Origin: Auricularia sp. M13
Lineage: Eukaryota; Basidiomycota; Agaricomycetes; Auriculariales; Auriculariaceae
NCBI GenBank assembly: GCA_037042915.1
Contig: CM073194.1
Span: forward strand, 1,860,001-1,924,000
Length of the DNA: 64,000 nucleotides
Direction of reading: 5' to 3'
Part shown: positions 11,240 to 21,279 of the stretch, in pieces
How positions within the stretch are numbered: position 1 is the first letter of the stretch
Layout: each line of letters starts with the position of its first letter
The notes under the pieces: model-generated
Told to the model about the DNA's origin: nothing
Databases searched by the model: none
Seen by the model: the letters and a program-made list of their open reading frames with translations, nothing else
Program-made: the position numbers and the translations under genes

Positions 11240-12644
11240 TATGATCGCAAGGACCGCTTTCCTAGTGCTGCTGGAGCTGCAGTTGAGGACTTTTGCCGCT
11301 CTGTGGTGCAATCCTCCACCTCCCAGCTGCTTCTTGCACAGCAGGAGGAGCTTAAGAAGCTCTCTGCCATGGTAGCCTCCCTTCAGGGCACCCTTGGGTG
11401 TGCTTCTGCTGCTGCAACCTCGTCTGCCCCAGCTGCCCAGCCTGCTGCTGCTGCTCCTGCTCGTCCTGCCAAGGACTCCTACGCTGCTCGCGCTGCCAAT
11501 TCAGCTCCACCACCACCCGCCGTGCCCCGCGTGCCAGCCTCAGCTACTCCTCTGGCCCGCCACGACGCTCGCCACCTGATCCTTATGGTCAAGCCCAGTG
11601 CCGCTGTTCGCCTCGCTGTCAAGAACGCCGCTGCCGCCCGCTCTGCCATCAACACTGCCCTCGCTGGCGTCTCACCTGCTGCTGCACCTCATCCCAGGCT
11701 TGGGGTGAGTGGTGTTGGCCTGACTCGCTCAGGCAACGTTGTTGTCTTTGCGCTTCCAGGTCTCACTGCTGCCGACTTGGAGCCCCACAGCGCTCTCATT
11801 GCCTCTGCCTTCCTGCCCCAGGAGGCCGCCTTTTCTGGTGCTGCTCGTGACAGCCTTTGGTTCAAGGCCGTTGTCTCTGATGTTGTGCCTCCTGACCTTG
11901 GCCAGCCCCTGCCGACATCACAGGAGTTGCAGGCCGAGGTGGAGGAGTTTACTGCCCACCAGTTTGCCTGGGCCGCCCCTCCCGTGTGGTTGGGCCCCTC
12001 CACTCGCATCATACAGCAGGGCTCTGGCTCTGTGCTACTTTCCTTCACTCGTGAAGACGACTTGCAGTACGTCCTTCGCCATGGTGTCTTCCTCTTTGGC
12101 CACGCTATGCGTGTTCGTCGCTTCCACGACTCTGGTCGTCCTCGCCCCTGCTCCAACTGCTGCAGTCTGGAGCACACTGCTCGTGCCTGCACCCAGGCCC
12201 CTCGCTGTGGTCTGTGTTCTCAGAGTCATTTGACTTCTGAGCATGGCTGCAGTGAGTGCGACTTCTTTGCCGACGTCCATGATGGTCTTGCACACTGTGC
12301 ACATACTGTCTTGCGCTGCCCCCACTGTGCTGGGTCCCACGCGATGTGCGACTCAGCTTGCCGCGTCTGGAGTCGCCGTGCTGGTGGCCCAGGAGAACTA
12401 GGAGGACATCTGGTGGTGGCCAGGTGGCCACTGCCATGGATGTGACTTGATTTGCATTCCCCCTGAGTGCGTGTTTTGTTTTATGGTCTCTATGCCCCTA
12501 TACCCCCCCTCCCTATGCTTGCTGTGAACCTTCTTGTCGACCCCCTGACTTCACACCTGTGTGCACTTGATCCCTCTTCAACCCTGTCTAGACCTCCCCC
12601 CTGCTCGCCCCCTGTTCACCATTTGGATGTGTCTTCTGTGCACT

Positions 12645-12692
12645 CCACAGCGTCTTGGCTCTGTATTTGTAGCCTGCTTACGCTGTCTAAAA
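12645..12692 (+). promoter_or_regulatory. A1 3' stem-loop shared by families A and B
   Basis: This 48-nt segment is identical by eye in A1, A2, A3, X, Y and Z. ACAGCGT near its start is the perfect complement of ACGCTGT near its end (7-bp outer stem), and GGCT/AGCC can form an inner stem around the loop CTGTATTTGT. It sits just upstream of the CT tail. LINE reverse transcriptases often recognise such 3' hairpins (known for stringent-type LINEs), so this is the likely RT entry signal. Confidence 0.75.
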
Positions 12693-12882
12693 ATGAAGAG
12701 AATATCTCTCTCTCTCTCTCTCGTTCTTCACATCCTGGGGGAGGGCTTCTTGGACTCTTACCACCACCTGGTCAGAGTCAGTCTACCTCTGGCACACTCT
12801 GTCCTCTACATCTCGTCCTACTGGCCCTCCTAGGGGCCCAGGGGGTCCCCCTGGCCCTCCAAAAAGTGGCTCCAGCCTGCTC

Positions 12883-14675
12883 ATGGCTCCCCAGTGGGGC
12901 ATGTCCTTGGATGCTCCAGCCCAACCTGCCCTGGCCACTCCAGCCCCCACCACTGCCCCTGGCCCCATCTCTGGCCCTGGCCCTCCCTCTAGGACCACTC
13001 CCCCCTCCCTTGCCCCCCTTAAGCGGCCTGTAGATGCCCTGGCTAGTCCTGGGCAACTTACAGGTTCTGCTGGGTCTGCACCACCTCCTGGGCGCATTTC
13101 TGGGCCTAAAAAGTCCAGGAAAAGCGGTCCTATTCCCTCCACCACCTCCCAGCACCTCCCACCCGAAAGGGCTAGCTCCCAGAGTGCCTGGTTGAGCCCT
13201 GGTGAGGTGCTGCCTCAGGAGGCCGCGCGTTCACCGATTTCAAACTCCGCTCCGGATACTTCTGGACCCCCTCCTCCTGCCCCTGCACCACCACAGGCTC
13301 ATTTCTCCTCCTCTGGCCTCGATACTTCGGCTCTGGGTGCCCCTAGGGGTGCCCTAGACACTGAGCCACTTGCTCCTGATCAGGACATGGACTCAGACTC
13401 TGAGGATGACTATGAAGGAGTTGACCTTGTTGGCTTTGCTGCTGATTGGGCCTCTACACCCCTGACTCCTCGCGACCTCAGGAACTCTGTCAAGCTGGTC
13501 AATAACCTTCTGGGCATGCTAAAGGTGCTCCTCGATTACAGGGAGCGTGTTCCACAGGCTGCTTCCATCATCAAGGACTTCTGCCACTCTGTTGTGCTGT
13601 CCTCTACCACTAGGCTGCTTCTTGCTCAGCAGGAGGAGCTTGGGAAGCTCTCTGCTATGGTAGCCTCGCTTAAGGGTGCCCCTGGAGGTGTGCCTGCTGC
13701 TGCATCTTCGTCTGCACCACCTGCTCCTGCTCGTCCTGCCAAGGACTCCTACGCTGCTCGCGCTGCCAAGTCAGCTCCACCGCCACTTGCTGTGCCCCGC
13801 GTGCCAGCCCCAGCTACTCCTCTGGCCCGCCACAACGCCTGCCGCCTGATCCTCATGGTCAAGCCCAGTACCGCTGTTCGCCTGGCAGTCAAGAACGCTG
13901 CTGCCGCCCGCTCTGCCATCAACACCGCACTCGCCGGTGTCTCCTCTCCCGCTGCACCTCATCCCAGGCTTGGGGTGACTGGTGTTGGCCTGACTCGCTC
14001 AGGCAACGTTGTTGTCTTTGCGCTGCCAGGTCTCACTGCTGCCGACTTAGAGCCTCACAGCGCTCTCATCGCCTCTGCCTTCCTGCCCCAGGAGGCCGCC
14101 TTTTCTGGTGCTGCTCGTGACAGCCTTTGGTTCAAGGCCGTTGTCTCCAATGTTGTGCCTCCTGACCCTGGCCAGCCCCTGCCAACATCGCAGGAGTTGC
14201 AGGCCGAGGTGGAGGAGTTTACTGCCCACCAGTTTGCCTGGGCTGCCCCTCCCATGTGGTTGGGCCCCCCTACTCGCATCATACAGCAGGGCTCTGGCTC
14301 TGTGCTACTTTCCTTCACTCGTGAAGATGACTTGCAGTACGTCCTTCGCCATGGTGTCTTCCTCTTTGGCCACGCTATGCGTGCTCGCCGCTTCCACGAC
14401 TCTGGTCGTCCTCGCCCCTGCTCCAACTGCTGCAGTCTGGAGCACACTGCTCGTGCCTGCACCCAGGCCCCTCGCTGTGGTCTGTGTTCTCAGAGTCATT
14501 TGACTTCTGAGCATGGCTGCAGTGAGTGCGACTTCTTTGCCGACGTCCATGATGGTCTTGCACACTGTGCACATACTGTCTTGCGCTGCCCCCACTGTGC
14601 TGGGTCCCATGCAATGTGCGACTCAGCTTGCCGCGTCTGGAGTCGCCGTGCTGGTGGCCCAGGAGAACTAGGAGG
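12883..14675 (+). CDS. A2 Gag-like protein, near-complete, about 600 aa
   Basis: The frame is open from the ATG at 12883 to the point where Y is inserted (14675), which removes only the last dozen or so codons seen in A1; the frame then reads into Y to 14817. The first 150 residues are Pro/Ala/Ser-rich. A central segment (about residues 125-225) differs strongly from A1 and A3, while the rest is nearly identical. The C-terminal 90 residues carry three zinc knuckles: CSNCCSLEHTARAC (CX2CX4HX4C), CGLCSQSHLTSEHGC and CPHCAGSHAMCDSAC. No enzymatic domain follows. It probably binds element RNA in the cytoplasm (family knowledge). It is the best preserved family-A gag here. Confidence 0.8.
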
Positions 14676-14702
14676 GGAGAGAGAGAGAGAGAAATTCTTG
14701 AA

Positions 14703-14750
14703 TTTTAGACAGCGTAAGCAGGCTACAAATACAGAGCCAAGACGCTGTGG
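14703..14750 (-). promoter_or_regulatory. LINE Y 3' stem-loop
   Basis: This is the same 48-nt segment as at 12645-12692, on the minus strand. Only the bases between it and the CT tail differ from family A. Confidence 0.75.
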
Positions 14751-15196
14751 TCTGTACAAAGTACATTCCAATGGGTCAACATGGGGCAGGCAAGGGGGGG
14801 TCGTAACAGGGGTGTAGAGGGATCTAGTGCAAACTGGTGTGGATTCTGGGTGTAACAAAGTTGTGAGCGCAGTTTTAGGGCATGGGGGTATAGGGGCATA
14901 GGGGCATAGAATAAATAAAAATATACAAACATACCATAACTTCATGCGCCTCATCAGCACATGAAGTGACCAGCTCGCCAATAAGCAAGCAGATGTTAGC
15001 AAGTAAGCAGCTGCATGTGGCCCTTTAGGGCCACTGTGGGTGTATCTCTTGAGATACTCAAGAAAAGTATCCTAGAGACTGATAGAGGGTAGAGGGCAGA
15101 GTCTGGATGGGTGGGACTGTAGCCTACAGACAAAGGCGCACCGCAACATGGTCAAAGCCATGTGGAGCCACGGCGCAGCTCATGGTCCTCCCAACC

Positions 15197-18100
15197 CTAA
15201 GGGTCCTGCGGCGGTGGTTCACCAGCTTTGGTGAACGCACCCGACGAGTGAATGAATTTGGCCAAGGCAGAGATGCCCTTGCGCGTGCTGAGTAGCGCAT
15301 GCGTCCCAAGCAAGTCAGGCTTGAAGGAGGCAAAGTGGTGATAGTGCTCGTCATGGCGCTCGCAATCTCTAAGGATGTGATCGCGTGTCTGCAAGTGGTG
15401 TCCACAAGGGCAAGCCACATCTTCAGTGGGAACATGGCGCTGATAGTACTCGCCCATGAACGCATGTCCAAGGCGGCACTGCATGACCAGTCCATAAAGA
15501 CGGCGAGGCAGCTCACCAAAGTGAGGTGGAGGGCGCCTCTTGGGTGGCCCATAGGCTGCCCTGGCATACAAACCCCGAGGAGGTGACTCTGCCCACTCCT
15601 CTATCCAAGTCTCCATGACACGCTCCTTGGCGCGTCTTTTGAGGTGGGACACAGTGGCCCATGAGGGACCTTGCATGCGAGCTGCCTCCTTGGCTAACTC
15701 ATCTGCACGCTCATTGCCCCTTATGCCAATATGGCTGGGGACCCAAGAGATGGTCACCTCATGAGAAGCATCAGCAGCAAGGAAGTCACGAGCATGCTCG
15801 CAGAAAGAAATGGAAAACTGCTGGGCAGAAGCAGGACGCTCCTTGACAATGGCCTCAACAGCTGAAGAGTTGTCAGCAAAGAAGTGAAGGTGGGAGGCCG
15901 AGCCCATGGGCAAGTCCATGTAATGGGCAACATGGTCCATGGCAGCAGAGAGGGCATGCATCTCAGCATCATAGACCTCAGCATGGGACCCCATAGGGAT
16001 GCGAGCGCAAGACTGCTCCTGACCCTCCAGGTAGGTCACAAAAGCTGCACCAGTCCTGCGACCAGTTGGAGTGTCTAAACGGGAACCATCAGTGTAGATC
16101 AGCAGGTTTGCAGAGCTGAGTTCCAGCATCTGCACAAGTCTGACATGGGACTCTGCAGCATCAGCTTTGCTCACACCCTTTGGCACAGGCCTGAGGTGGA
16201 TGCGACCTGGAAAAGCTGCAAGCAGAGAAATGGCCCATGGGGCAATGTGGAAGGGCTCAATGCGCTCATTGCCAGGTGAGGTGAGCTTGGCAAGGTAGCG
16301 AAGAGAGGAGCGAGTTTGACCACGCTTGTGAACCACTGGTGGCTTCTCCATTGGAGACTGGTGCCAGGCAGGGTGCAGGCGCTGCAAGACAGGACTACAA
16401 GGCCCCAACTTGTGCAGGCGAGCAGCAGCAAGGTCATCGGCCTTGTCTAGCACCAAATGAATAGGTGGAATGGCTGCCTCCAACTCCAGAGCATAAATGG
16501 GCGAAGTCTTGAAGACAGCACAGATCATGCGCAGACACAAGTTCTGCACACGCATGAGCTTCTCAGCTTGCCATGCCCTTTGCATCCACCATACTGGTGA
16601 AGCATAGAGTAGGATGGGGAGGATGCAGGAGATGTACAGCCTGCGCATGTGTCCCTGGTGGAGACCACGCACAGTGTTGGCCAGCATGCGCAATCCCATG
16701 GCTGCCTTGCGCGCCTTGGCACAGGCCTTGTCCACATGGGCGCGATAGGTCAACTTGGGGTCAAAGAAGATCCCCAGCCAGCGTACAACTGGGAGAGGGC
16801 GCAGGCGAGCAACCTGGCCCTGAGCATCAGTGTAGGCCATGGCCAAGTCATCATTGGCAGCAATGTCAGCAAAGGAGCCATCCTTGCGACGCCAGGTGTG
16901 GTGCATCAGCTCGCACTTGTCCAAGTCAGGCTGAAGACCTGCCAGGTTGAACCACTCCCGAATAATGCAGAAGCAGAAGCGCAGCTCAGCAGTGTTCAGC
17001 TCCAGGCTGTCAGAGTGCACAGTGCATCTCCCATCATCCACATAGAGGAAGAGGGTGGGTGCCACAAATGTGGGATTGAGCTGGCGCATCTCTGCCTCGC
17101 GGGCGGCTCGCCTCTGCTGCATGAACTCAATGAGCCCAGTGGAGTAGAAGGCAGAGAGAATGCCAGAGACTGGAGAGCCCTGAGGCACTCCATTCTCAAC
17201 TGGCTTACAGCTGCTGACTCTACCATCCAGGCAGATGGATGCCTCTCTGTCCTGCAAGAAGGATGCAACCCACTGCACAATGGGCAGAGGCACACGCTTC
17301 TCTCGCAGGACCAGCAGGAGACGCTGGTGGTTGACAAAGTCAAAGTAGCCCTTGATGTCAAAGGTCAGGGAACTAGTCACCAAACCCTTGTCACGAGCAG
17401 TCTGCACATCATGCGTGTAGCACAGAGCAGCATCCACAGTGGAGGACGCAGGCATGGCCCCAAACTGGTTGGGGTGCACAAGACCCATGGCAGATGCCAT
17501 GTAGGTCAAGCGCTTTGCCTGAATGCGCTCCAAGACTTTTCCCAAGCAGACAAGCAAGGTAATCAGCCTGTAAGACCTTGGATTAGACCAATCAGTCTTG
17601 CCTGCTTTCTTGAGCACATATGCAATGGCTCGTCTCCAGCGGCGAGGGTGGTAGCCCCAAAGAGCACAGCGCGCAATGAGAAGATAAATCTCCTCCTGTG
17701 CCACATCCCAAGCCCAGCGCAACCCAGTGTAGGGAACTCCCTCATCACCAGGCGCTTTCTGGGGGTTAGGTCCAAAGATGCCTTCTCTCACCTCCTCCAG
17801 AGTGACCTCCCTGTAGGGAATGTCTTCTGGGTGTGGTGTGGTCAGGTCTGGCTCGTCCAGGCCCTCTATGTGAGGAGGGCGCTGGTACAAGGTCTCGCGC
17901 AGTGCATCACGCTTCTCAGCATGAGTGCGCGCAAAGGTACCATTTGGGCGACGAATGTCAGGAGAACGGTACCCCCGACGTCCCTGGGACCACTTGCGCA
18001 TGTCCCAGATGTCATCCACAGTGGCATCCTCCACTACCTTGTTCCAGTAGTCACGCTTGGTGCGCTTTACCTGGCGACGATGGTAGTTGCGCTCCCTGGC

Positions 18101-18526
18101 TGCAGTTGCAGTCAGGACTGCATTGGAGCGGCGCATGCGCCTTGCAAAGTCCTGTGCAGCTCTCTCTGCATCTCGCATCTTCTGCAAACTCCGCGTCAGT
18201 GCATGAGTCCACCAGGGCTGAGAGTGCTTAGAGGGTCTCCTCTTGGGCACCTTGGCCTGAGTGGCACCATTGAGAGCGTCATGGAGTGCTGCTGCAGTGC
18301 GCTCTAAGAGCTCAGTGTTGCGAGTGTGCTTGGGAGCACTTTGCAGCTCTGCAAACACTGCTGCATGGCCATCTAGGCGAGAGCGAAACTCTGCCTTGAA
18401 CTCGGCCTCATCTGCATGCTTGAAGTTGTAGCTGGCTCCAGAACCAAGGTCCACATCCTCAGCACCCAGGTCAAAGACCCAGGAGACAGTGTGATGGTCA
18501 GAGAAGTCATGGACGTCGTCTGACAC
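15197..18526 (-). CDS. LINE Y ORF2, reverse transcriptase and RNase H part (1109 codons open)
   Basis: This long open frame starts just after an 11-nt deletion in the endonuclease, so it has no ATG of its own. Near its start is the end of the AP-like endonuclease (DFSDHHTVSW, the SDH catalytic motif). Reverse transcriptase motifs follow: FDIKGYFDFVNH (motif A, about residue 387), GVPQGSPVSGILS (motif B, about 444) and LYVDDG (catalytic, about 493). RNase H has all four acidic positions: YTDGS (about 809), AEVYDAEMHAL, FADNSSAV, and VPSHIGIRGNERAD (about 927). A C-terminal CPCGHHLQTRDHILRDC (CX1CX8HX4C) may bind zinc. The domain series is the best preserved ORF2 in the window. It would copy element RNA at a nicked target. 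Confidence 0.9.
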   Translation of the reverse strand: MSDDVHDFSDHHTVSWVFDLGAEDVDLGSGASYNFKHADEAEFKAEFRSRLDGHAAVFAELQSAPKHTRNTELLERTAAALHDALNGATQAKVPKRRPSKHSQPWWTHALTRSLQKMRDAERAAQDFARRMRRSNAVLTATAARERNYHRRQVKRTKRDYWNKVVEDATVDDIWDMRKWSQGRRGYRSPDIRRPNGTFARTHAEKRDALRETLYQRPPHIEGLDEPDLTTPHPEDIPYREVTLEEVREGIFGPNPQKAPGDEGVPYTGLRWAWDVAQEEIYLLIARCALWGYHPRRWRRAIAYVLKKAGKTDWSNPRSYRLITLLVCLGKVLERIQAKRLTYMASAMGLVHPNQFGAMPASSTVDAALCYTHDVQTARDKGLVTSSLTFDIKGYFDFVNHQRLLLVLREKRVPLPIVQWVASFLQDREASICLDGRVSSCKPVENGVPQGSPVSGILSAFYSTGLIEFMQQRRAAREAEMRQLNPTFVAPTLFLYVDDGRCTVHSDSLELNTAELRFCFCIIREWFNLAGLQPDLDKCELMHHTWRRKDGSFADIAANDDLAMAYTDAQGQVARLRPLPVVRWLGIFFDPKLTYRAHVDKACAKARKAAMGLRMLANTVRGLHQGHMRRLYISCILPILLYASPVWWMQRAWQAEKLMRVQNLCLRMICAVFKTSPIYALELEAAIPPIHLVLDKADDLAAARLHKLGPCSPVLQRLHPAWHQSPMEKPPVVHKRGQTRSSLRYLAKLTSPGNERIEPFHIAPWAISLLAAFPGRIHLRPVPKGVSKADAAESHVRLVQMLELSSANLLIYTDGSRLDTPTGRRTGAAFVTYLEGQEQSCARIPMGSHAEVYDAEMHALSAAMDHVAHYMDLPMGSASHLHFFADNSSAVEAIVKERPASAQQFSISFCEHARDFLAADASHEVTISWVPSHIGIRGNERADELAKEAARMQGPSWATVSHLKRRAKERVMETWIEEWAESPPRGLYARAAYGPPKRRPPPHFGELPRRLYGLVMQCRLGHAFMGEYYQRHVPTEDVACPCGHHLQTRDHILRDCERHDEHYHHFASFKPDLLGTHALLSTRKGISALAKFIHSSGAFTKAGEPPPQDP

Positions 18527-19138
18527 CGCAAAGTCTTAGTGCAGCCATTTGGTCATTCTGCCACACCAAGTCCAGAACAGAGGACTGAGAGTGGTTGTCC
18601 TTGCGCCAAGTGGCCACATCAGGACTGTTGAGCACAGAGAACCCATGCTCCTCCATCCACTCCAGCATCTGCTCAGCCCCTCGAGAGGGGTTGGCTGCAA
18701 ACAAATCCCACACATGGTGGTGTTCATTCGCATCCATGGCAATGTCTGGAAGGTCAATGAGCTTGAAGCGCGCAAAAGTGCGGCCAAGTCGCTCAGCCCC
18801 CTCAGGAGCGTCCTCATTGTACATGAGGACAAGTAAGAACGCTGGACGCCTCCCTTGACGAATCTCAAGAATGAGAAAGTCAAGATCTTGGGCAAGGTCA
18901 TAGCGGTTAAATACTTCAAAGTCACACCGTCGCAGACGCATAGGCAAAGACACGTGGCCTCGATGGGATACATGCCTGCTGGTTCCTTGACAGAGTAGTG
19001 TGGCTCGTCTGGTTCATCACCGACGCGCCACCACGGTTCAGTGACCAGATAAATATCAGATGCAAGAGGGGTCCCATAATGGGAGCCAGGAGTGAAGAGT
19101 GCAGACTGCGAGTCATTGAGACGTCGCACATTGGTCAT
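18507..19138 (-). pseudogene. LINE Y ORF2, endonuclease part, frameshifted
   Basis: ORF2 begins at the ATG at 19138, whose first bases overlap the gag stop as ATGA. The N terminus (MTNVRRLNDSQ..., then LVTEPWW) fits an apurinic-like endonuclease. The frame breaks near 18925 and continues in another frame (FNRYDLAQDLDFLILEIRQG...), then breaks again near 18535, where 11 nt present in Z (about 21920-21930) are missing. X has the same 11-nt deletion. Confidence 0.8.
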
Positions 19139-20192
19139 GGAGACACAAATGGGGCGAGTGGTGTCTCGCATGCAGACTCAGTGTCAGGCGCAGGTGTGCG
19201 GGGCTTGTCACGAGTGCTGCTTGCAGTTGCTGCAGCCTTGGCTGCGGCGTCTGCCTCTGAGCGAGAGTTGGTCCCCAGAGGGACGGCATTGCTGCCAGAC
19301 ACATTGGCCTTGGGACCAAGTGCAACTCTGCTCTTGGTGCGGCGCAGCTTGGGCGCAGTGGCAGCCTTGGGTGCATCATGTCTGGGCTTGCGCAGCGCCA
19401 TGCGACGCCGCTGCCAGATCTTACACTGGGAGTCGCGCACAACATGTGCCCCACCACAGTGAGGGCACTTGACCTGAGTGTGCTCGCAGTGAGTTCCAGG
19501 TGCATGTGCAGAGCTGTAGAACTCGCACTCCATCTGCTCGCAAGTGTGGTTGGCAGTGCTGTGGGTGCTGGCACTGCAGACTCCACAGCGCATGGGCTTG
19601 TCGCAAATGCGAGCAGTGTGATTAAGGCTGCAACACCTGTCACAGGTGCGCAGACGAGGCATGTCTTCAAAGTGGCAAACTGAGCAGAGGCGTCCAAAGA
19701 CACTAACTGCATGCTCAACTGCATAGCGAGCGTCTGCCTCACTCAGGAATGCCAGAATGACGGAGCCTGAGCTCTTGCCAGCAAGGTCTGCTGCACTTCC
19801 CAGCCAGCGTGGCATGGTGGCCCAGTCAAACTTGTGAGTGTTGAACTCAACAATGTCTGAGAGGAGGTCTTGCCCAGTGGGCAGTCCCTCAATGTCATGA
19901 ACTCGAGTCGAGACACCATTGACTAGCACCTGGTGCCAAGGCTCATCGCGAGACGCCTTGATGAATGAGCCAGAGTCTGCCACGATGGCAGACGCAATTG
20001 CATCTCCATGTTCAACCAGATCTGCTGAAGTCAGTCCATCTGCCGCAACCACCACAATGTTGCCAGAGGCGGTGGTGTCCACACTTGTGACACGAAGTGG
20101 GAGCTTGGCAGGCGACTTGCTCTTGTGAGGAGCAAGCGCAGTGTTCACTGCGGCGCGCAAGCGGCTCGCATTGTTGCGCACATGAGCAGTGA
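19135..20192 (-). pseudogene. LINE Y gag (ORF1), C-terminal part after the Z insertion
   Basis: The frame is open from the Z junction to the stop at 19135 and ends ..APFVSP. It carries the knuckles CDRCCSLNHTARIC (CX2CX4HX4C), CGVC...H..C and CPHCGGAHVVRDSQC (CX2CX3HX6C), followed by a basic, Ala-rich tail. It is homologous to the family-A gag C terminus (TASGNIVVVAADGLT against TRSGNVVVFALPGLT), but clearly diverged. Intact Gag-B would be about 985 residues. The insertion of Z separates it from its start. Confidence 0.85.
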
Positions 20193-20720
20193 TCGAGAGA
20201 GAGAGAGAAATTCTTGAATTTTAGACAGCGTAAGCAGGCTACAAATACAGAGCCAAGACGCTGTGGTCTGTACAAAGTACATTCCAATGGGTCAACATGG
20301 GGCAGGCAAGGGGGGGTCGTAACAGGGGTGTAGAGGGATCTAGTGCAAACTGGTGTGGATTCTGGGTGTAACAAAGTTGTGAGCGCAGTTTTAGGGCATG
20401 GGGGTATAGGGGCATAGGGGCATAGGGGCATAGAATAAATAAAAATATACAAACATACCATAACTTCATGCGCCTCATCAGCACATGAAGTGACCAGCTC
20501 GCCAATAAGCAAGCAGATGTTAGCAAGTAAGCAGCTGCATGTGGCCCTTTAGGGCCACTGTGGGTGTATCTCTTGAGACACTCAAGAAAAGTATCCTAGA
20601 GACTGATAGAGGGTAGAGGGTAGAGCCAGGATGGGTGGGACTGTAGCCTACAGACAAAGGCGCACCGCAACATGGTCAAAGCCATGTGGAGCCACGGCGC
20701 AGCTCATGGTCCTCCCAACC

Positions 20721-21137
20721 CTAAGGGTCCTGCGGCGGTGGTTCACCAGCTTTGGTGAACGCACCCGATGAGTGAATGAATTTGGCCAAGGCAGAGATGC
20801 CCTTGCGCGTGCTGAGTAGCGCATGCGTCCCAAGCAAGTCAGGCTTGAAGGAGGCAAAGTGGTGATAGTGCTCGTCATGGCGCTCGCAATCTCTAAGGAT
20901 GTGATCGCGTGTCTGCAAGTGGTGTCCACAAGGGCAAGCCATATCTTCAGTGGGAACATGGCGCTGATAGTACTCGCCCATGAACGCATGTCCAAGGCGG
21001 CACTGCATGACCAGTCCATAAAGACGGCGAGGCAGCTCACCAAAGTGAGGTGGAGGGCGCCTCTTGGGTGGCCCATAGGCTGCCCTGGCATACAAACCCC
21101 GAGGACTCTGCCCACTCCTCTGAGTGCAGGAGTCCAC
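20721..21137 (-). pseudogene. LINE Z ORF2 C-terminal remnant
   Basis: This remnant encodes the region after RNase H with CPCGHHLQTRDHILRDC and ends ..EPPPQDP like X and Y. It is joined at about 21121 to the early ORF2 text of Z by the internal deletion, out of frame. Confidence 0.8.
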
Positions 21138-21279
21138 CAGGGCTGAGAGTGCTTAGAGGGTCTCCTCTTGGGCACCTTGGCCTGAGTGGCACCATTGAGA
21201 GCGTCATGGAGTGCTGCTGCAGTGCGCTCTAGGAGCTCAGTGTTGCGAGTGTGCTTGGGAGCACTTTGCAGCTCTGCAA

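Larger units (their letters stand above)
9826..12445 (+). pseudogene. A1 gag, disrupted by foldback element and frameshift
   Basis: The ATG at 9826 follows a 5' UTR of about 140 nt. The N-terminal part is Pro/Ala/Ser-rich. Near 10190 five bases present in A3 are missing, which shifts the frame. The foldback element then splits the gene at residue text MVKVIY/DRKDRF (intact in A3). After it, the gag continues to the C-terminal knuckles CSNCCSLEHTARAC (CX2CX4HX4C), CGLCSQSH...C and CPHCAGSHAMCDSAC (CX2CX3HX6C), and ends at 12445. Such proteins bind nucleic acid in LINE ribonucleoproteins (family knowledge). This copy is not functional. Confidence 0.85.
9684..12720 (+). mobile_element. A1: gag-only LINE (family A) inserted in X
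   Basis: A1 is flanked by the 15-bp duplication TCGTTCTTCACATCC (9669-9683 and 12721-12735), as expected for target-primed reverse transcription. It starts AAAAGCTTCTTGG and ends in a (TC)n tail after a 3' segment shared with family B. Without the foldback element inside it, A1 is about 2.27 kb. It encodes only a Gag-like protein and goes straight to the 3' UTR; endonuclease, RT and RNase H are absent. All three A copies start at the same nucleotide block, so this is a full-length non-autonomous family, not a set of random 5' truncations. Confidence 0.9.

Noticed and set aside
14676-14817. C-terminal extension of the A2 gag
   Set aside because: The added residues come from reading into the tail and 3' UTR of LINE Y on the opposite strand.
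16649-18307. Long open frame (552 codons) on the plus strand
   Set aside because: It is antisense to the RT domain of LINE Y, which has all catalytic motifs; the antisense frame has no domain and no credible start.
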